DNA from: Monilinia fructicola
Lineage: Eukaryota; Ascomycota; Leotiomycetes; Helotiales; Sclerotiniaceae
Direction of reading: 5' to 3'
Length of the DNA: 64,000 nucleotides
Assembly (NCBI GenBank): GCA_008692225.1
Contig: VICG01000005.1
Location: forward strand, 124,001-188,000
In this document: piece after piece, positions 12,349-24,006 of the stretch
How the letters are laid out: each line of letters begins with the position of its first letter
How positions within the stretch are numbered: the first letter of the stretch is position 1
Notes under the pieces: model-generated
Databases searched by the model: none
Seen by the model: only the letters and a program-made list of their open reading frames with translations
Told to the model about the DNA's origin: nothing
Made by a program: the position numbers and the translations under genes

Positions 12349-15300
12349 ACACTCACGCACACGGCCCGGAGCAGACTCCGCGCTGCAGCTTTATCATGCA
12401 CGCATGCAATGTAAATCACCACCCACTTTTCCTTCCCTCCCTGCAACCCACATGCTCCACCGTATCAATATTTGCGCATGTAGTATTGCATAAACGACGA
12501 GAGCTCACGAGAGCACGAAGAATTCTCCAGGTCCATCCAGCTAAGCACACATGTACTCCACATGTACCGGTGATCTTCCACCCAGGCTAGCCCGACGACC
12601 TAATCCCCATCCGGCACTTGAGCCCTATAAGCCAGTATGATGTGAGCGTACAAACTATACGATCTACACGAGAGTGAGCGATCACCACTGCGCGCGACGA
12701 CCTGTTAGCCGCAACCCGCCGGGCCGGGGTACGATTTGACGCGCCGTGCGAGGAATTCGACGCGATGATGACCCGAGGTTACCGCGAAACTTTACGATTC
12801 GAAAGTGAGTTTTTGCGCCACGAGAGAACCCCCCGGGGGGCTTCTGCTTCAACCGACTGGCGTGAACCTCACGCGTCTCGCATTGGGGCTAGCGTGGACT
12901 TGGCAAGCATCTCCCTCCGGATCTACGCCTTGCTCGCAAGAGTCACATCCGGACTAGGAGGCACGATGCTAAATGGACGTCTGACAGCGCTGCGTGCAGC
13001 GCTGCATGATAAAATGACAGATGGTTGCAGGCAGACTCGTAGGTTCTTGTACCGTGCGCGGAAACACGAATAGAAGGTGGTAATACGCACAGAGACCAGC
13101 ATCCAATGCGAGGCTTGTTCCGGCAGGAAAGCACCTAAATCCGGACGCTCATACGATCAAACTCACCACGGGTAGATATTTGCAGAGAGAGACTTTCATT
13201 GGCGTGAGCGGTGTCCCAAAGGTGGAACTTCCCAACAGGAGGAATATCATTGGTCTCCTGCCCTCTATCTTAGCGTCCGGATTCAAGTACCTCCTGGGGG
13301 CACGAGTAGTGTGTGAGTGGTGAGGCGAGAGGGAGCACGCGGGGATGGCTTTGAGTTTCGAGAACTGAAACATCGATGGTCGGTGGATGGCGTACGACAC
13401 GATTTCCACTCAACGCGCCGACCAATGAGAAGCCAAACGCGAGCAACCAGCCATCCATTAAAGTTGGCGGCCCGTTGAGCTTAGCGTCTCGTCCGCAGGC
13501 ATGGTGTTTGCAACGATCCATCACATACATCACTTGTGCAACCTCGGATCACAAGACGCGACGCATTTCCAAGTATGAAGCAAGAGCTAGGTGCCGGACC
13601 GGCAGTTGATTGATTCGACATGTGAGAGGTTAGGATCTTATCAAGGAATCATCGTTCCAGCATCCATGTATCGGAAGGAGAGGAAATCCCTCGGGATCAT
13701 CACCTGCCCAGCCCCGAGCTGCATGCCGTGTTGCTTTCATGCCGGGAATCGAATCACTTGATGGCGATTGGGAAAGAACCCTCCCCTCTAGAACCATCTG
13801 ACGAGCGTCATGACGTGGATCATCCGTTTGAGGGCAATAGCACCATTCTCATATCGTGCTGGAAAAACAAGAATTGGCAAGAGAACCATCTCACCAGAGG
13901 CCACCATTAACTACGATAGGAAAAGAAAAGCCATGCATGAAACCAGACGTCTCGCCACGGGAAGCTAGGAAAATACCACCATCACCACTCATCAGTGAGC
14001 ACTGCCAGATCCTCACGATGAATGACTAAGGAAGAATTCCCACCACTAAGCCCAACACGCTCTCCTAAAATTAACCCATCTAGCTAGTGCGTGTCGTTTA
14101 GCCTCGCCCGACGCCCTGGCCCCTGGGCCCACAAGCTTAAGACTAACATGGCGATCACACGGGTAGCGAACTTATGTAATGCCGCACCTACAGCAAGCAA
14201 GGCCCGTTCGACCCAAAAACAGGCTACTGCAAAGCTACGGTCACCCAAGCAGAAAAGGAGACCAAAAAGACGGGCTGGAGCTCGCAGGAGTGGGGAGCTT
14301 CGCGCAAACCCATCTTTTAGGGGTCTCTCTAGAATCTCATCCACGTTTCAGCGATGGTGTGTGTGGTGTGCGGCACCGTGTGGCATGCCCGTAATTTAAA
14401 CTCCGCGGCGAGGGAGAATGATCTAAAGTTGACATTTGGTGCAGCGCACGCACGAGATGGCTTTTCCTGAATCGCGGGTAAGCTCTACATACAGTACAGT
14501 ATGTCATCGTTACACGCGAAGCCATGCCATCCTCGCTCGAGATAAAGTTTTTTCTTTTTTTTTCTTTCCGTTTTCGTCCTCCCTCGAAGACATCATTCTA
14601 TGAACAGAGCTTCCTCGAGACGTCCTGCTAGCCTATGGATGGATGAATCAGGGGTAAAGCCTCAAAAACCTTACCCCATGGTCTTGCCCATTCTTCCATT
14701 CATCCATCTGCAAACGCATCTCCGCTCGAGCTTGGCTTAGCTCACACTGACTGTACAGTACGGTATTAGCACCCCCATAATATCGACCGGCTCAACGATC
14801 CCGCGTATAAGCTCGTATTCATTCCATGGAGCAAATGGAGCAGATGGAGTAAATGGAGCACAAAATCATTGTTCATCCAAACATAACGATAGAGAGAATA
14901 TTTTCACTTCAGTGATGTACATGTATGACAAGCAAGGATGTTGCTTTTCCCAGCTCTCCTGAGTTGGTTAGATGAACGGATGGATATTGTATACAATTGC
15001 CAGAGCCAAAGGACTGGAAAGATGCTTGCGGTGACGCCGGCGAGTGAGACTTTTGAGACCTTGGAGATGAGGTGAAGCGTGGGTGAGGCGTGGGTTCATA
15101 AAATCGGCGCCGAGAATATATTGCTTGGGATGGATGGGATTGTTGGAGGTTTGGGATGGGGCACGGGAGATGATGGATGGATGATTCGGGACGTGGCATT
15201 GGAGATGAATGAGATCTACGCTTTTCGTCCTGTGGCGATGTGAGGAAGGGTCTTTCCCTCACACGCACTGTACTGTACAGTATGAGATGGCCCGTCTCCG

Positions 15301-15932
15301 TGGAGGTTTGATTGGATGCTTACGACCTACTCTTTACTGTAGGTGGGATACCCAGACCGTTGATCTACAATGACTACGGAGGTATAATGTGACTTGAGTA
15401 ATAATATCCGATGGTAAGGACTATACTAGGTCGGTGGGTTGCGTGGAACAATTCCCACAGTCACCTTAGTAACCAACCAACCGTAGGTTGCATTTGAATT
15501 TTCAGCATATTCAGGCACGGTAAAATGTCCTGACACATTATCCACATTTCCTTCCTTCTGTCAATTTTTCAACGTTAGAACCACTGACTGGATGGAAAGG
15601 GGAAGAGGATGATCAGCCCGCGATGCTTTAGAAGTTATATTACCCGCCTGCAGTCTCATTGTGACATTCTAGCTTCTCCGAACCTTCCATCCGTCCATCC
15701 ATCCATCCATCATCCATTGATCAACTTAAGCTTAAGCCTCAGCGCAAGTTTAGATGCAAAGCAAAAGGTAAGTAAGTATAAGAATCAATACTGTACTCTG
15801 TATAATAACCCTTTATATATAGAGAATATATATATTAGGCGAACAATCTTTTTATATTAGAATAGATCGCTGTTATCAATATCCTCAATGAGATCTAGAA
15901 GTTTAATAATCACACCTCTGAAACATAAAAAT

Positions 15933-15992
15933 GCAAATGTAAATGTAAATGTAAATGTAAATGTAAATGTAAATGTAAATAAAAATAAAAAT
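15933..15992. repeat. Hexanucleotide microsatellite (TGTAAA)n
   Basis: About eight tandem copies of TGTAAA, passing into AAATAA units. Confidence 0.9.
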
Positions 15993-16290
15993 TCCAATGG
16001 ATGATGATCAAAACATCAAATCAAAAGATAATTTACCACAACGATAGCAGGACCGATAATTCGGGGGAAGGCTTGTGGCACTACAGTATTATCGAAGCCT
16101 TGCTGACGGAGTTGGGAGTGGGGGTTCAATGGCTAGATAGGGATTTATTCGATGCTGGAGGGAGAACTATGTATGGGTGGAGGTGTGTGCGGTTGTTCCA
16201 TGGCGTTACTGTATTGAGCGTCGTGATTTTTTTTTTTCAGATGGTGGTTTGGTCTTTGAAGGTGGGTTTGGTGTTCTGGAACTTTTCACG

Positions 16291-16470
16291 TTGTATTGTA
16301 TTGTATTGTATTGTATTGTATTGTATTGTATTGTATTGTATTGTATTGTATTGTATTGTATTGTATTGTATTGTATTGTATTGTATTGTATTGTATTGTA
16401 TTGTATTGTATTGTATTGTATTGTATTGTATTGTATTGTATTGTATGTGTTGTATTGTATTGTGTTGTAT
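16291..16470. repeat. Pentanucleotide microsatellite (TTGTA)n
   Basis: Thirty-one perfect copies of TTGTA (16291-16445) followed by degenerate copies. Because the unit is 5 nt and lacks stops, all three plus frames are open and repeat the same YCIVL peptide. This is why long ORFs appear here; they are not genes. Confidence 0.95.
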
Positions 16471-19298
16471 TATTTTTATATCATGTACCTACCTACCTAC
16501 TAGGTATTGAGGTCTTTCTGTGAGACTTATGCTTGGGTTACTGTCCTGTAGTGTATTGGTGTGGTGGAATGGGGTGATGGATTTCAGGGGTACATGCTCC
16601 GTATTGTGGGAATTTTCTCTTTTGCCGTGTTCAATTACCAATGCGGATCGCGATGCTGGGGATCATAAAGGCATTCCAGGTTCCCAATTCTACTGTACTG
16701 TACTGTATGATTTGATTCTGACATGCGATTTCCCATGTGTTGGCTACGCGTCTGTTGCAGATAGAGTGAGAGAATCTCCGTTCCGTCCCTAGATGTCACC
16801 ACGGCACCTTGGAGGGGAAGTGTGTCGATGATGACAGCTTTCATGACTGCGATTCCCTTGGTTCTGTTCCCCTGCTTCGAGCGGTGCTAAGCATCTTGGC
16901 CGTGATTTGTGTTGGTAGCGGAGCCAGTCACATGCTTTTGTGTTCGTGAGGGCTTAGGTTGTGTGTTGAGATGGAGGGAATATGCACGGTGATAATGCTG
17001 CGGGACGTTGTGGTTGATCAGATACGGTTGTGTAGGGGTTTAATTGGTTGGCGTTGGCAGCGTTGAGAGCCCTGAACGATGCTATCCAGAGCGCGGGTGA
17101 TGAGTGGATGTAGACGTGTTCCGAACGCCCAGTGAACGACGGAAAGGTAATGGTTGTAATCACATACCGGGAGTTGAGCTCAATGGATTGGGAGACCCGG
17201 AGCTCACCCCCCACCCCTGCGTGCGCTTGTGAACAGTGAGGTTGCCCGTTTTTCTTGGCTGTCGCTTCGCATCATCGTGCCTGTGAATTTTGAGAAAGAT
17301 CGACATTCGTGATCCATCATGCTTTAATAACCTTTCCGGTCGGGCTTCAAGGCGAGTAGGGTAAGTGCCGGTGTGGCCGCTGAGTATATCGATTTGTCTA
17401 AGCGTGAATTCTGCATGCATACATAGTCTTCATTGCAGTGTGGAAGAAGAGAAAGAAGAAGAATCAGATTAAGGTCCAAGATTTAATGGAGATTCTGATT
17501 CTCTCCACATTGTTCTGATGATTTGGCTCACATGATCAACCGATGAGCTTTACATATCAAATCGTGATAATTTCCTTGTCGTGAAGAGTCGTAGGAGTCG
17601 TCATTGATGTTGGGCTCGGCCCTTTATGCTAGTGTCCAACTGGTACCCGCTGACAAGAATGAAGCTATGGAGAGATAGATTGAGAATTCGATTGACCGTG
17701 CGGGATTGATGGATGGAAGGATGGATTCACACGTGTTTGATTCACACTCCTCGAGTTCCCTTTCATGTTCGAATCACGGTGGCGGAGGACTAGACAAGAC
17801 TTACCTTCCATCACGTCGTGTCACAGCTCGGGTAATTTTCAGCATCGGCATCAACGTTCGAGATGTTGCATTGAAGATATTTTGACAGAAATCTAAACCA
17901 GTCGGAAGGAAGTAGTTGAACGGAATGTAACCATGAAGTGACTTGTCCCGATAAGCCAACCAACCATTGTTCACTATTGACTGATGCTTTTCGACCCGAA
18001 CCGTGCCGTTACTGGATGGAGAAAGAACGGTGTGTCCCGAATGAAGCCAGGAACGTGCGCAGGTCCATAAATTGAATGCATGGAGGCTGCATGGAACGGT
18101 GATAGTTTGGATAGGGGGATCCTAGGACTGTCTCACCACCCTTGAAGAAGCCCCAAGCTTGAGCCGGTGCAAGGGTCTCGCTATTTAAAGAGAATACGAA
18201 AAGATCGAGTCTAGCCAGTTTCCGGCCTGCCTCGAATTTGGCGAAGTTGGTTGACTGTTGGACTTGATTTTCTTGTCGAGGTGTTTTAATTAATCGAGGA
18301 CAATGACAATCTCCCCTGGGGGGTGGACTTCAGCCGCGCGCTCTTGTCTTTTGATCAATAAAGTCAAAATGATGAGATGAACGGAGATCTGGTGGGGATG
18401 GGGTCACGAAAAGATCATGATAACGAATCAAGGCAAAGAAAGCCTGGCGGCAACCATGCAACCGCATCGAGGGTAAAAGGCGAGTACTGGTAGAATTACC
18501 AAATCGATCGATTTATTGAATTCCAATGCTGCCGTAACCACCCACCACTGGCTTTTTGGGCAGATATACTTCCGACCTCTAGATTATCGTGAGGCCATCA
18601 TCGATACTACGCCAAAGTTGAGCCGTGAATAAGTCCAGCCAAGGATATGGCTCGGTTCAGCTGTTACGACCGCAGTCTCCGTGTCGCATACATGATGTAG
18701 GGACTGCAGGTGGTGCATGCCATGGTTGAGAACTGTCGTAGCTGAGGATGAGAAGTTGGCAAGCGGAAGGTTGGAAGATGTTTGCTGGTACTGCACCTCT
18801 CATCCCACACGACATGAACGCTCCACCACTTCTTCATCCTGCTCGTCTCCAGCGATCAGGAAAGGGTTGTCCCCGGTTCTCGAAGCTGTCTCAGCCCCAA
18901 GGAACAAGCATGACTATTTTCGTACCTTGGGATACGTTGGGGATCGATACGTTCGTTGCCTTGTAAACTTTATTGCCTCGTAGATACTGTATGAAAATAT
19001 TTGTCATTCCAAGCTGCGAATACGCTGGTACTTCGGTTGCGCTTCTAAGGTTTTGGAGGAAGCACCCAAGATAACCCCAAAGAGGACAGACATGTCGAGA
19101 ATTTAAATGAATACTACCAATCAAGATCCCCTGCGCTTGGGATTACCTCGATCATCCCTCGAAGATTTACTTGAAGGGGAAGATTGAGTTGAAGCACATG
19201 CGATTTCGATATCACACGATTTGTCCTATCACAAACCTTACCCCCCATCACTACTTGGCCATTATTTACACGAGCATAAAAAGATAATCAACGTCTAT

Positions 19299-19316
19299 CG
19301 TTCTTCGCGAAGAACG
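19299..19316. promoter_or_regulatory. 18-bp perfect palindrome containing TTCGCGAA
   Basis: CGTTCTTCG followed directly by its reverse complement. The centre has the TTCnnGAA arrangement of a minimal heat-shock element, but the outer units are not in the expected alternating orientation, so a regulatory role is speculative. Confidence 0.3.
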
Positions 19317-20272
19317 AACGAATGAATGACTTTACATAAATTGAATTTGCATGCAGAACGTATGTACATCGATTTCAAAAATCATGCGTTCAAGGCTCCA
19401 AGGAGCGTCTGATTTTGGATGAACTCACTTTTTATGCCTTGTATATTTTCCTTGAGTAGCATAGCTAGCTAGTGCCCTTAGTTCTTGGATAACCCCCCCA
19501 ACAGCTCGCCTAAAGCAACTGCGTGACTTCTTTCAAAATTAGAATTAAAAGCTAAACGCTATCAATTCCGAACCTATCTTGATTGATTGCTCTGATGCTA
19601 TGCAAAACAGAGGAATGCCTATCCGCGATTCCTTCCTCTGATGGTCTTTACTCTCGGGCTCCGGTAGACTCTACATTCATCTCTGTGACCCCTAGAGGTC
19701 ATACACACTTCCATGGCAACGATTGGATGAAGCCCAACCCGAAGATCCTACAGCAATGTACTCAGTACAGTACAGGCTGTACAGCTACACCAGCCAGCCG
19801 TGAGCACAGCTCTCCAATTGGCGCGTGCAGCCGTTTCGTCACTCCCACTTTTCGGCGCATCGACTCCACTCAAGCTCGCGAGTAGCCCTTGCATATCAAA
19901 TTAACGTTAATTGCATCCCTACTCCAGCGCTGTAGGGGCAAAGATGCAAAAGCAATAGCGACAAGGAGTGATGGTTGTGCTAGGAAGGTGACCAACCGGG
20001 TCATCATCACAAGTAACAAAGTTTGGATCCTGGTTGATGGCCAGAACGAATGGATCGATAGGAACCTTTCTTCCATTATCTACTTTTTATTTGCTAAGTT
20101 AGGACTTACTGTCTGGTCTGTATTATCCTCTGGTGATGGTAAAGTCCGAGCCCACGAGATTGGGTGGTTATGTTGAACTAAATAATTGCCTTTATTGAAT
20201 GACATGATTGTTAACCATACCGCCTGAGCAAAGTTTGAAAGATACCTAGGAAGAGAGATAAGGTATGAGGTA

Positions 20273-20435
20273 AGAGAGAGAGTGTGTGTGTGTGTGTGTG
20301 AGAGAGAGAGGGAGAGGGAGAGGTGAATGGAAGAGATACAAGATAAAAGGGAAAAAGCAAACAAAAGGAGAGAAAAGGAAAGAAAAAGAACAAAAAGAAA
20401 AAGGGACAAAAAGAAGAAAAGAAAGGAGAAGAGTA
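20273..20435. repeat. (GA)n-(GT)n-(GA)n and adjoining polypurine tract
   Basis: A (GT)n run is bracketed by (GA)n runs, followed by about 100 nt that is almost purely A and G on the plus strand. Confidence 0.85.
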
Positions 20436-20806
20436 TGATGTAGATAGATATGAATGATTCGATACTTGTTCCCTCTACTATATTTCGTCACCCAAAAGGA
20501 AGAATCAAAATGCCCCGATCCGCTATAGGAATTAGAATTAGGAATTTATGACATGCACCAAACTCTACCATTGCAAATTTATTACGGTACTTGTCTTGTA
20601 CTGTATGTGAAAAATTGTGAATCCTGGATGGATATCTAGACTTTCTCTTACTCCCTCTCATCTCTTAATCTTCACAAAAGCACACTTTCTAAATCTGGGG
20701 ACAGGACAAGGTTAAAGTTAAAAGGAAAGTATGAAGCACAAACCCATGAACTCGGCCTCGAGCAAGGGAGAAAGATATCGATCTTCTATGATTGTCAATG
20801 CAATTT

Positions 20807-20965
20807 AAGAGAGAAGGGAGGAGAGAGTGGGGGAGAGGGAGAGGGAGGGGGAGAGGGAGGGAGAGGGAGAGGGAGAGGGAGAGAGAGAGGGAGGGAGAGG
20901 TAGATGGAGAGGAAGAAGGGGGGGGAGAAGGAAGGAGGAACGTAAGAGCGAAGAAGGAAGAGAAC
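20807..20965. repeat. Long G-rich polypurine tract
   Basis: About 155 nt almost exclusively A/G with many GGG and GGGGG runs on the plus strand. Such tracts can form triplex (H-DNA) or G-quadruplex structures. The minus-strand frame is an artefactual Ser/Leu/Pro low-complexity ORF. Confidence 0.85.
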
Positions 20966-21379
20966 GAGCAAGAGATATTTATTAATGATTGTATTGTACT
21001 CGAGTATTGACTTTCCATATTCACTACCTACCTAGGTATCTATAATAGTACAATCATACCATGCGATCCCACCTCCTCAAAGTTAAGCCATGATATATAT
21101 TGATTGAAATGATCGAAAGGATTAGATTGAAAGGAAGAGGAGGAGGAAGAAGAGAAGAAGAAGAAGAATGAAATGATAAGATATCCATGGATTGATCAAC
21201 AAAACAAACCGATTAATTCTCACTTTTTTCGAATGATAATCCCAATTCAATTTAAAGATATAACGTTAAGTTCCAAGGTTGCTCGAATAATACCTCTAGA
21301 TAGACATCTACTCGTATAGTAATAAAAAAACAATAAGTATAAAAGGAATAATAATTAACTTTTATATAATTAAATATAG

Positions 21380-21437
21380 TAGATATAAATTTAAATTTTA
21401 AATATAAATATAAATATAAATATATTTATTTACTTAC

Positions 21438-21480
<43 letters not shown>

Positions 21481-21484
21481 TATT

Positions 21485-21539
<55 letters not shown>

Positions 21540-21600
21540 TTAACTTATTTATTTATTTATTTATTTATTTAATATTTAATTATTTATTATCTTTCTATAT
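21380..21600. repeat. (ATTT)n microsatellite in an AT-only block
   Basis: Roughly 170 nt of ATTT tetranucleotide repeats with few interruptions, inside an AT-rich patch (about 21240-21880) that contains no ORF. Confidence 0.9.
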
Positions 21601-22601
21601 TCTTAGATTCTACGATTATTTAAAATAAATTTCATTATATTTATTATATATATACTTATAATTATAATTACTATTATTATAATTAATTATTATAATAATA
21701 ATTATTTATCTCTATCTAATCTTTTATACTTTTTAATATTAAATAATCTAACATCTGAAAACCTAAATGTACTCTTATAATACAATATAGAATAATAAAC
21801 TCTAACCTATTAACTAATTAACTATACTTATACTATGTTAAAAGTATAAAGAAGTGGGGGTTTTACTTATTATTACCTCCTCCTCCTCTCTCTCCTTCAC
21901 TCTCTCTACTGTACTTATTACTTATTCACTGTCTTTTCATCTTGCCATTATCACTCCCTCGCCTTGATCAATTAATATTAATTAATAAATTAATTGATTA
22001 ATTAATTGATACACATTCACTTACTTTATACTCACTTACTTACTTATATATTCATTTACTTATACTTACTTACTTATACTCACTTATTTATACCCATCTA
22101 CTTATATTCACTTATACTCAATTCTACTCAATTATACTTTCATTCCCTCGAATTCTTCGATCCCTCGACTCCTCGATTTCTCAACTTCTCGATCCTTTCC
22201 ACTTAAACTTCTCGGTTTCCTCTTTGGGATTTAATCTAATTTGATTTGATTTAATTTGACTTGACTTGACTTGATTTTATACTACCAAGTTTCAACTCAA
22301 CGCATTGATATCTCGCGTTTGAAGCATTACGAAATAAAAAGAGGAGAAGAATAAGAAGCAGCACAAGAAGCAGAAGAGGAAGAAAAAGAAGAATCCATCC
22401 ACGATCCAAGATCCAAGATCCAAGATCCAGTATCCAAAATTCCCAAATCCCCTACAATCATAATCACAATCAATTAAAAAGGATAAAGAAAGAAATAAAA
22501 AGTGTACCCGAAACCGAGACCCTTCGGACCAGACCTTTCTGACCAGGCCGTTCTGATCACACTCACACTCACACTCTCTTCCCTTCCAAGGTTCTCAAGT
22601 G

Positions 22602-22653
22602 CATACATACATACATACATACATACATACATACATACATACATACATACATG
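22602..22653. repeat. (CATA)n microsatellite
   Basis: Thirteen tandem CATA tetranucleotides in a region that also has CACTTA-type direct repeats (22010-22130) and CCATAC-type repeats (22740-22860). Confidence 0.9.
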
Positions 22654-22857
22654 GGCAAATCGAACAGAACAATCAATCACCTCCAGCTCCAGCTACCTCA
22701 AGCAGTCTCAATTCTCAATTCACTTCTTTAAGATCTCAACATACCATTCCGTACCATATCATTATCATATCATACATATCATACCACACCATACCGCACC
22801 ACACACACCCATACCACACCACACACCCATACCCATCCATACCCATCCATACCTCAC

Positions 22858-22930
22858 CCAATACCCAATTCCCAATTCCCAATACCCAATTCCCAATTCC
22901 CAATTCCCAATTCCCAATTCCCAATTCCCA
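22858..22930. repeat. Heptanucleotide minisatellite (CCCAATT)n
   Basis: About ten tandem copies of CCCAATT, with CCCAATA variants in the first three. It is tandem but not telomeric. Confidence 0.9.
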
Positions 22931-23189
22931 ACCTGGGAACACCAAATACCACCTGCACCTCCATAACTGTGCTGCCATGGCAATTTTGATAATTTGATAT
23001 CAATCAAAGTTCAATTCAACTCAACCTTGGTCTTACACCTCAATTCCCCCTTGGGTGTTTCCGATTTCCGATATCCGATTTCCCATTTCCCCATTTCCCA
23101 CCTGGATTAAATTCTTTCCTCGTGGCTTAAGCTTTGAACTACGATTCAGGGTCTTGATTTTGACATTCAGCCTTCCCTCCTAGCCAGTC

Positions 23190-23430
23190 TCACGTCGCAA
23201 GTCTCAAGCCGCAAGCCGCAAGCCGCAAGTCTCAAGTCGTTTTATACGATAACGATATACGACTACAGGGTCATTGAACTATCCGTTAGGAGAAAGGTCA
23301 AAACTTCAGAGACGGTGCTCAATCATCCATCCATCCATCCATCCATCACTCACACTTCCCCTACCGCAAGAAACACCAGAAAAGGCGAAAAGGCAAAAAG
23401 GCCAAAAGGCCAAAAGGCCAAAAGACAACC
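23190..23430. repeat. Cluster of short tandem repeats
   Basis: CGCAAGC/TCTCAAG heptamers (23193-23240), (CATC)n (23324-23346) and AAAAGGCC repeats (23385-23425) upstream of the RasGEF gene. Confidence 0.8.
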
Positions 23431-23795
23431 AGACAACCCTCCAGGGCTTGACTGTATTTACGCTGGTTCGAGAATTGGGAATTGCTTAATTATTAATTGG
23501 TCATTCTCTCCCCGAGACCCAGGTTCACCCAAATTTGGGTATGTGTACCCTTCCAAGGTTCCCTCCATTCATCCCAGTCAAGCGCCCCATACAGTGTCAA
23601 TCACATTCCACACTTGCCCCCTCCCCACCCACTTCCTCATTCCTCACTATAAAGCAAAACAATCCTCAATCTTTATCTAAAGTGTTCTTGCTAATCTCCA
23701 CTATCATTATCAGATTGTGTGTGTACAGGTGCGGCAAATACAGGAAGCGATCCAGAAAGGAAAGCATTGAGAAGGCACAACATCAAAACAAAACA

Positions 23796-23876
23796 TTACA
23801 CACTTTACACGCTTTACACGCTTTACACACTTTACACACTTTACACACTTTACACACTTTACACACTTTACACACC
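23796..23876. repeat. 9-bp tandem repeat (TTTACACAC)n
   Basis: About nine copies of TTTACACAC (first copies TTTACACGC), ending some 130 bp before the RasGEF ATG. A 9-bp unit keeps frame, giving spurious LYT-repeat ORFs. Likely part of the RasGEF leader or promoter. Confidence 0.85.
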
Positions 23877-24006
23877 GATACTCGATACTCGGTACTCGTC
23901 CTCGATACAATTAAAATTGGGTAAAACCTACACGCACCCCCATACCACCCACCCATCCCGGATATTATAGAAAGACACCCATGAGATCTTTGAGAGGTAG
24001 CCCATC

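Larger units (their letters stand above)
10401..20200. other. GC-balanced 9.8-kb stretch without recognisable genes
   Basis: Base composition is visibly richer in G+C than both flanks, yet the longest open frames (10730-11065, 12765-13073, 14909-15268 minus, 16001-16510) lack family motifs, and the last one merely reads through a pentanucleotide repeat. Short palindromic TACTGTACAGTA-type runs recur near 14490, 14755, 15270, 16695 and 19765. It may be a long regulatory region or noncoding transcription unit; the sequence does not decide this. Confidence 0.45.

Noticed and set aside
13700..13820. TTCGATTCCCGGC on the minus strand, resembling a tRNA B box
   Set aside because: T-stem does not pair and no acceptor, D-arm or anticodon arm could be folded.
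14909..15268. 119-codon minus-strand ORF, Ser/Pro-rich
   Set aside because: Composition follows the local GATG-type repeats, no domain, no supporting splice sites.
16001..16510. 169-codon ORF
   Set aside because: Most of it reads through the (TTGTA)n repeat, which is open in all frames.
22502..23924. Several 120-154-codon ORFs
   Set aside because: They consist of translated CATA, CCCAATT and TTTACACAC repeats.
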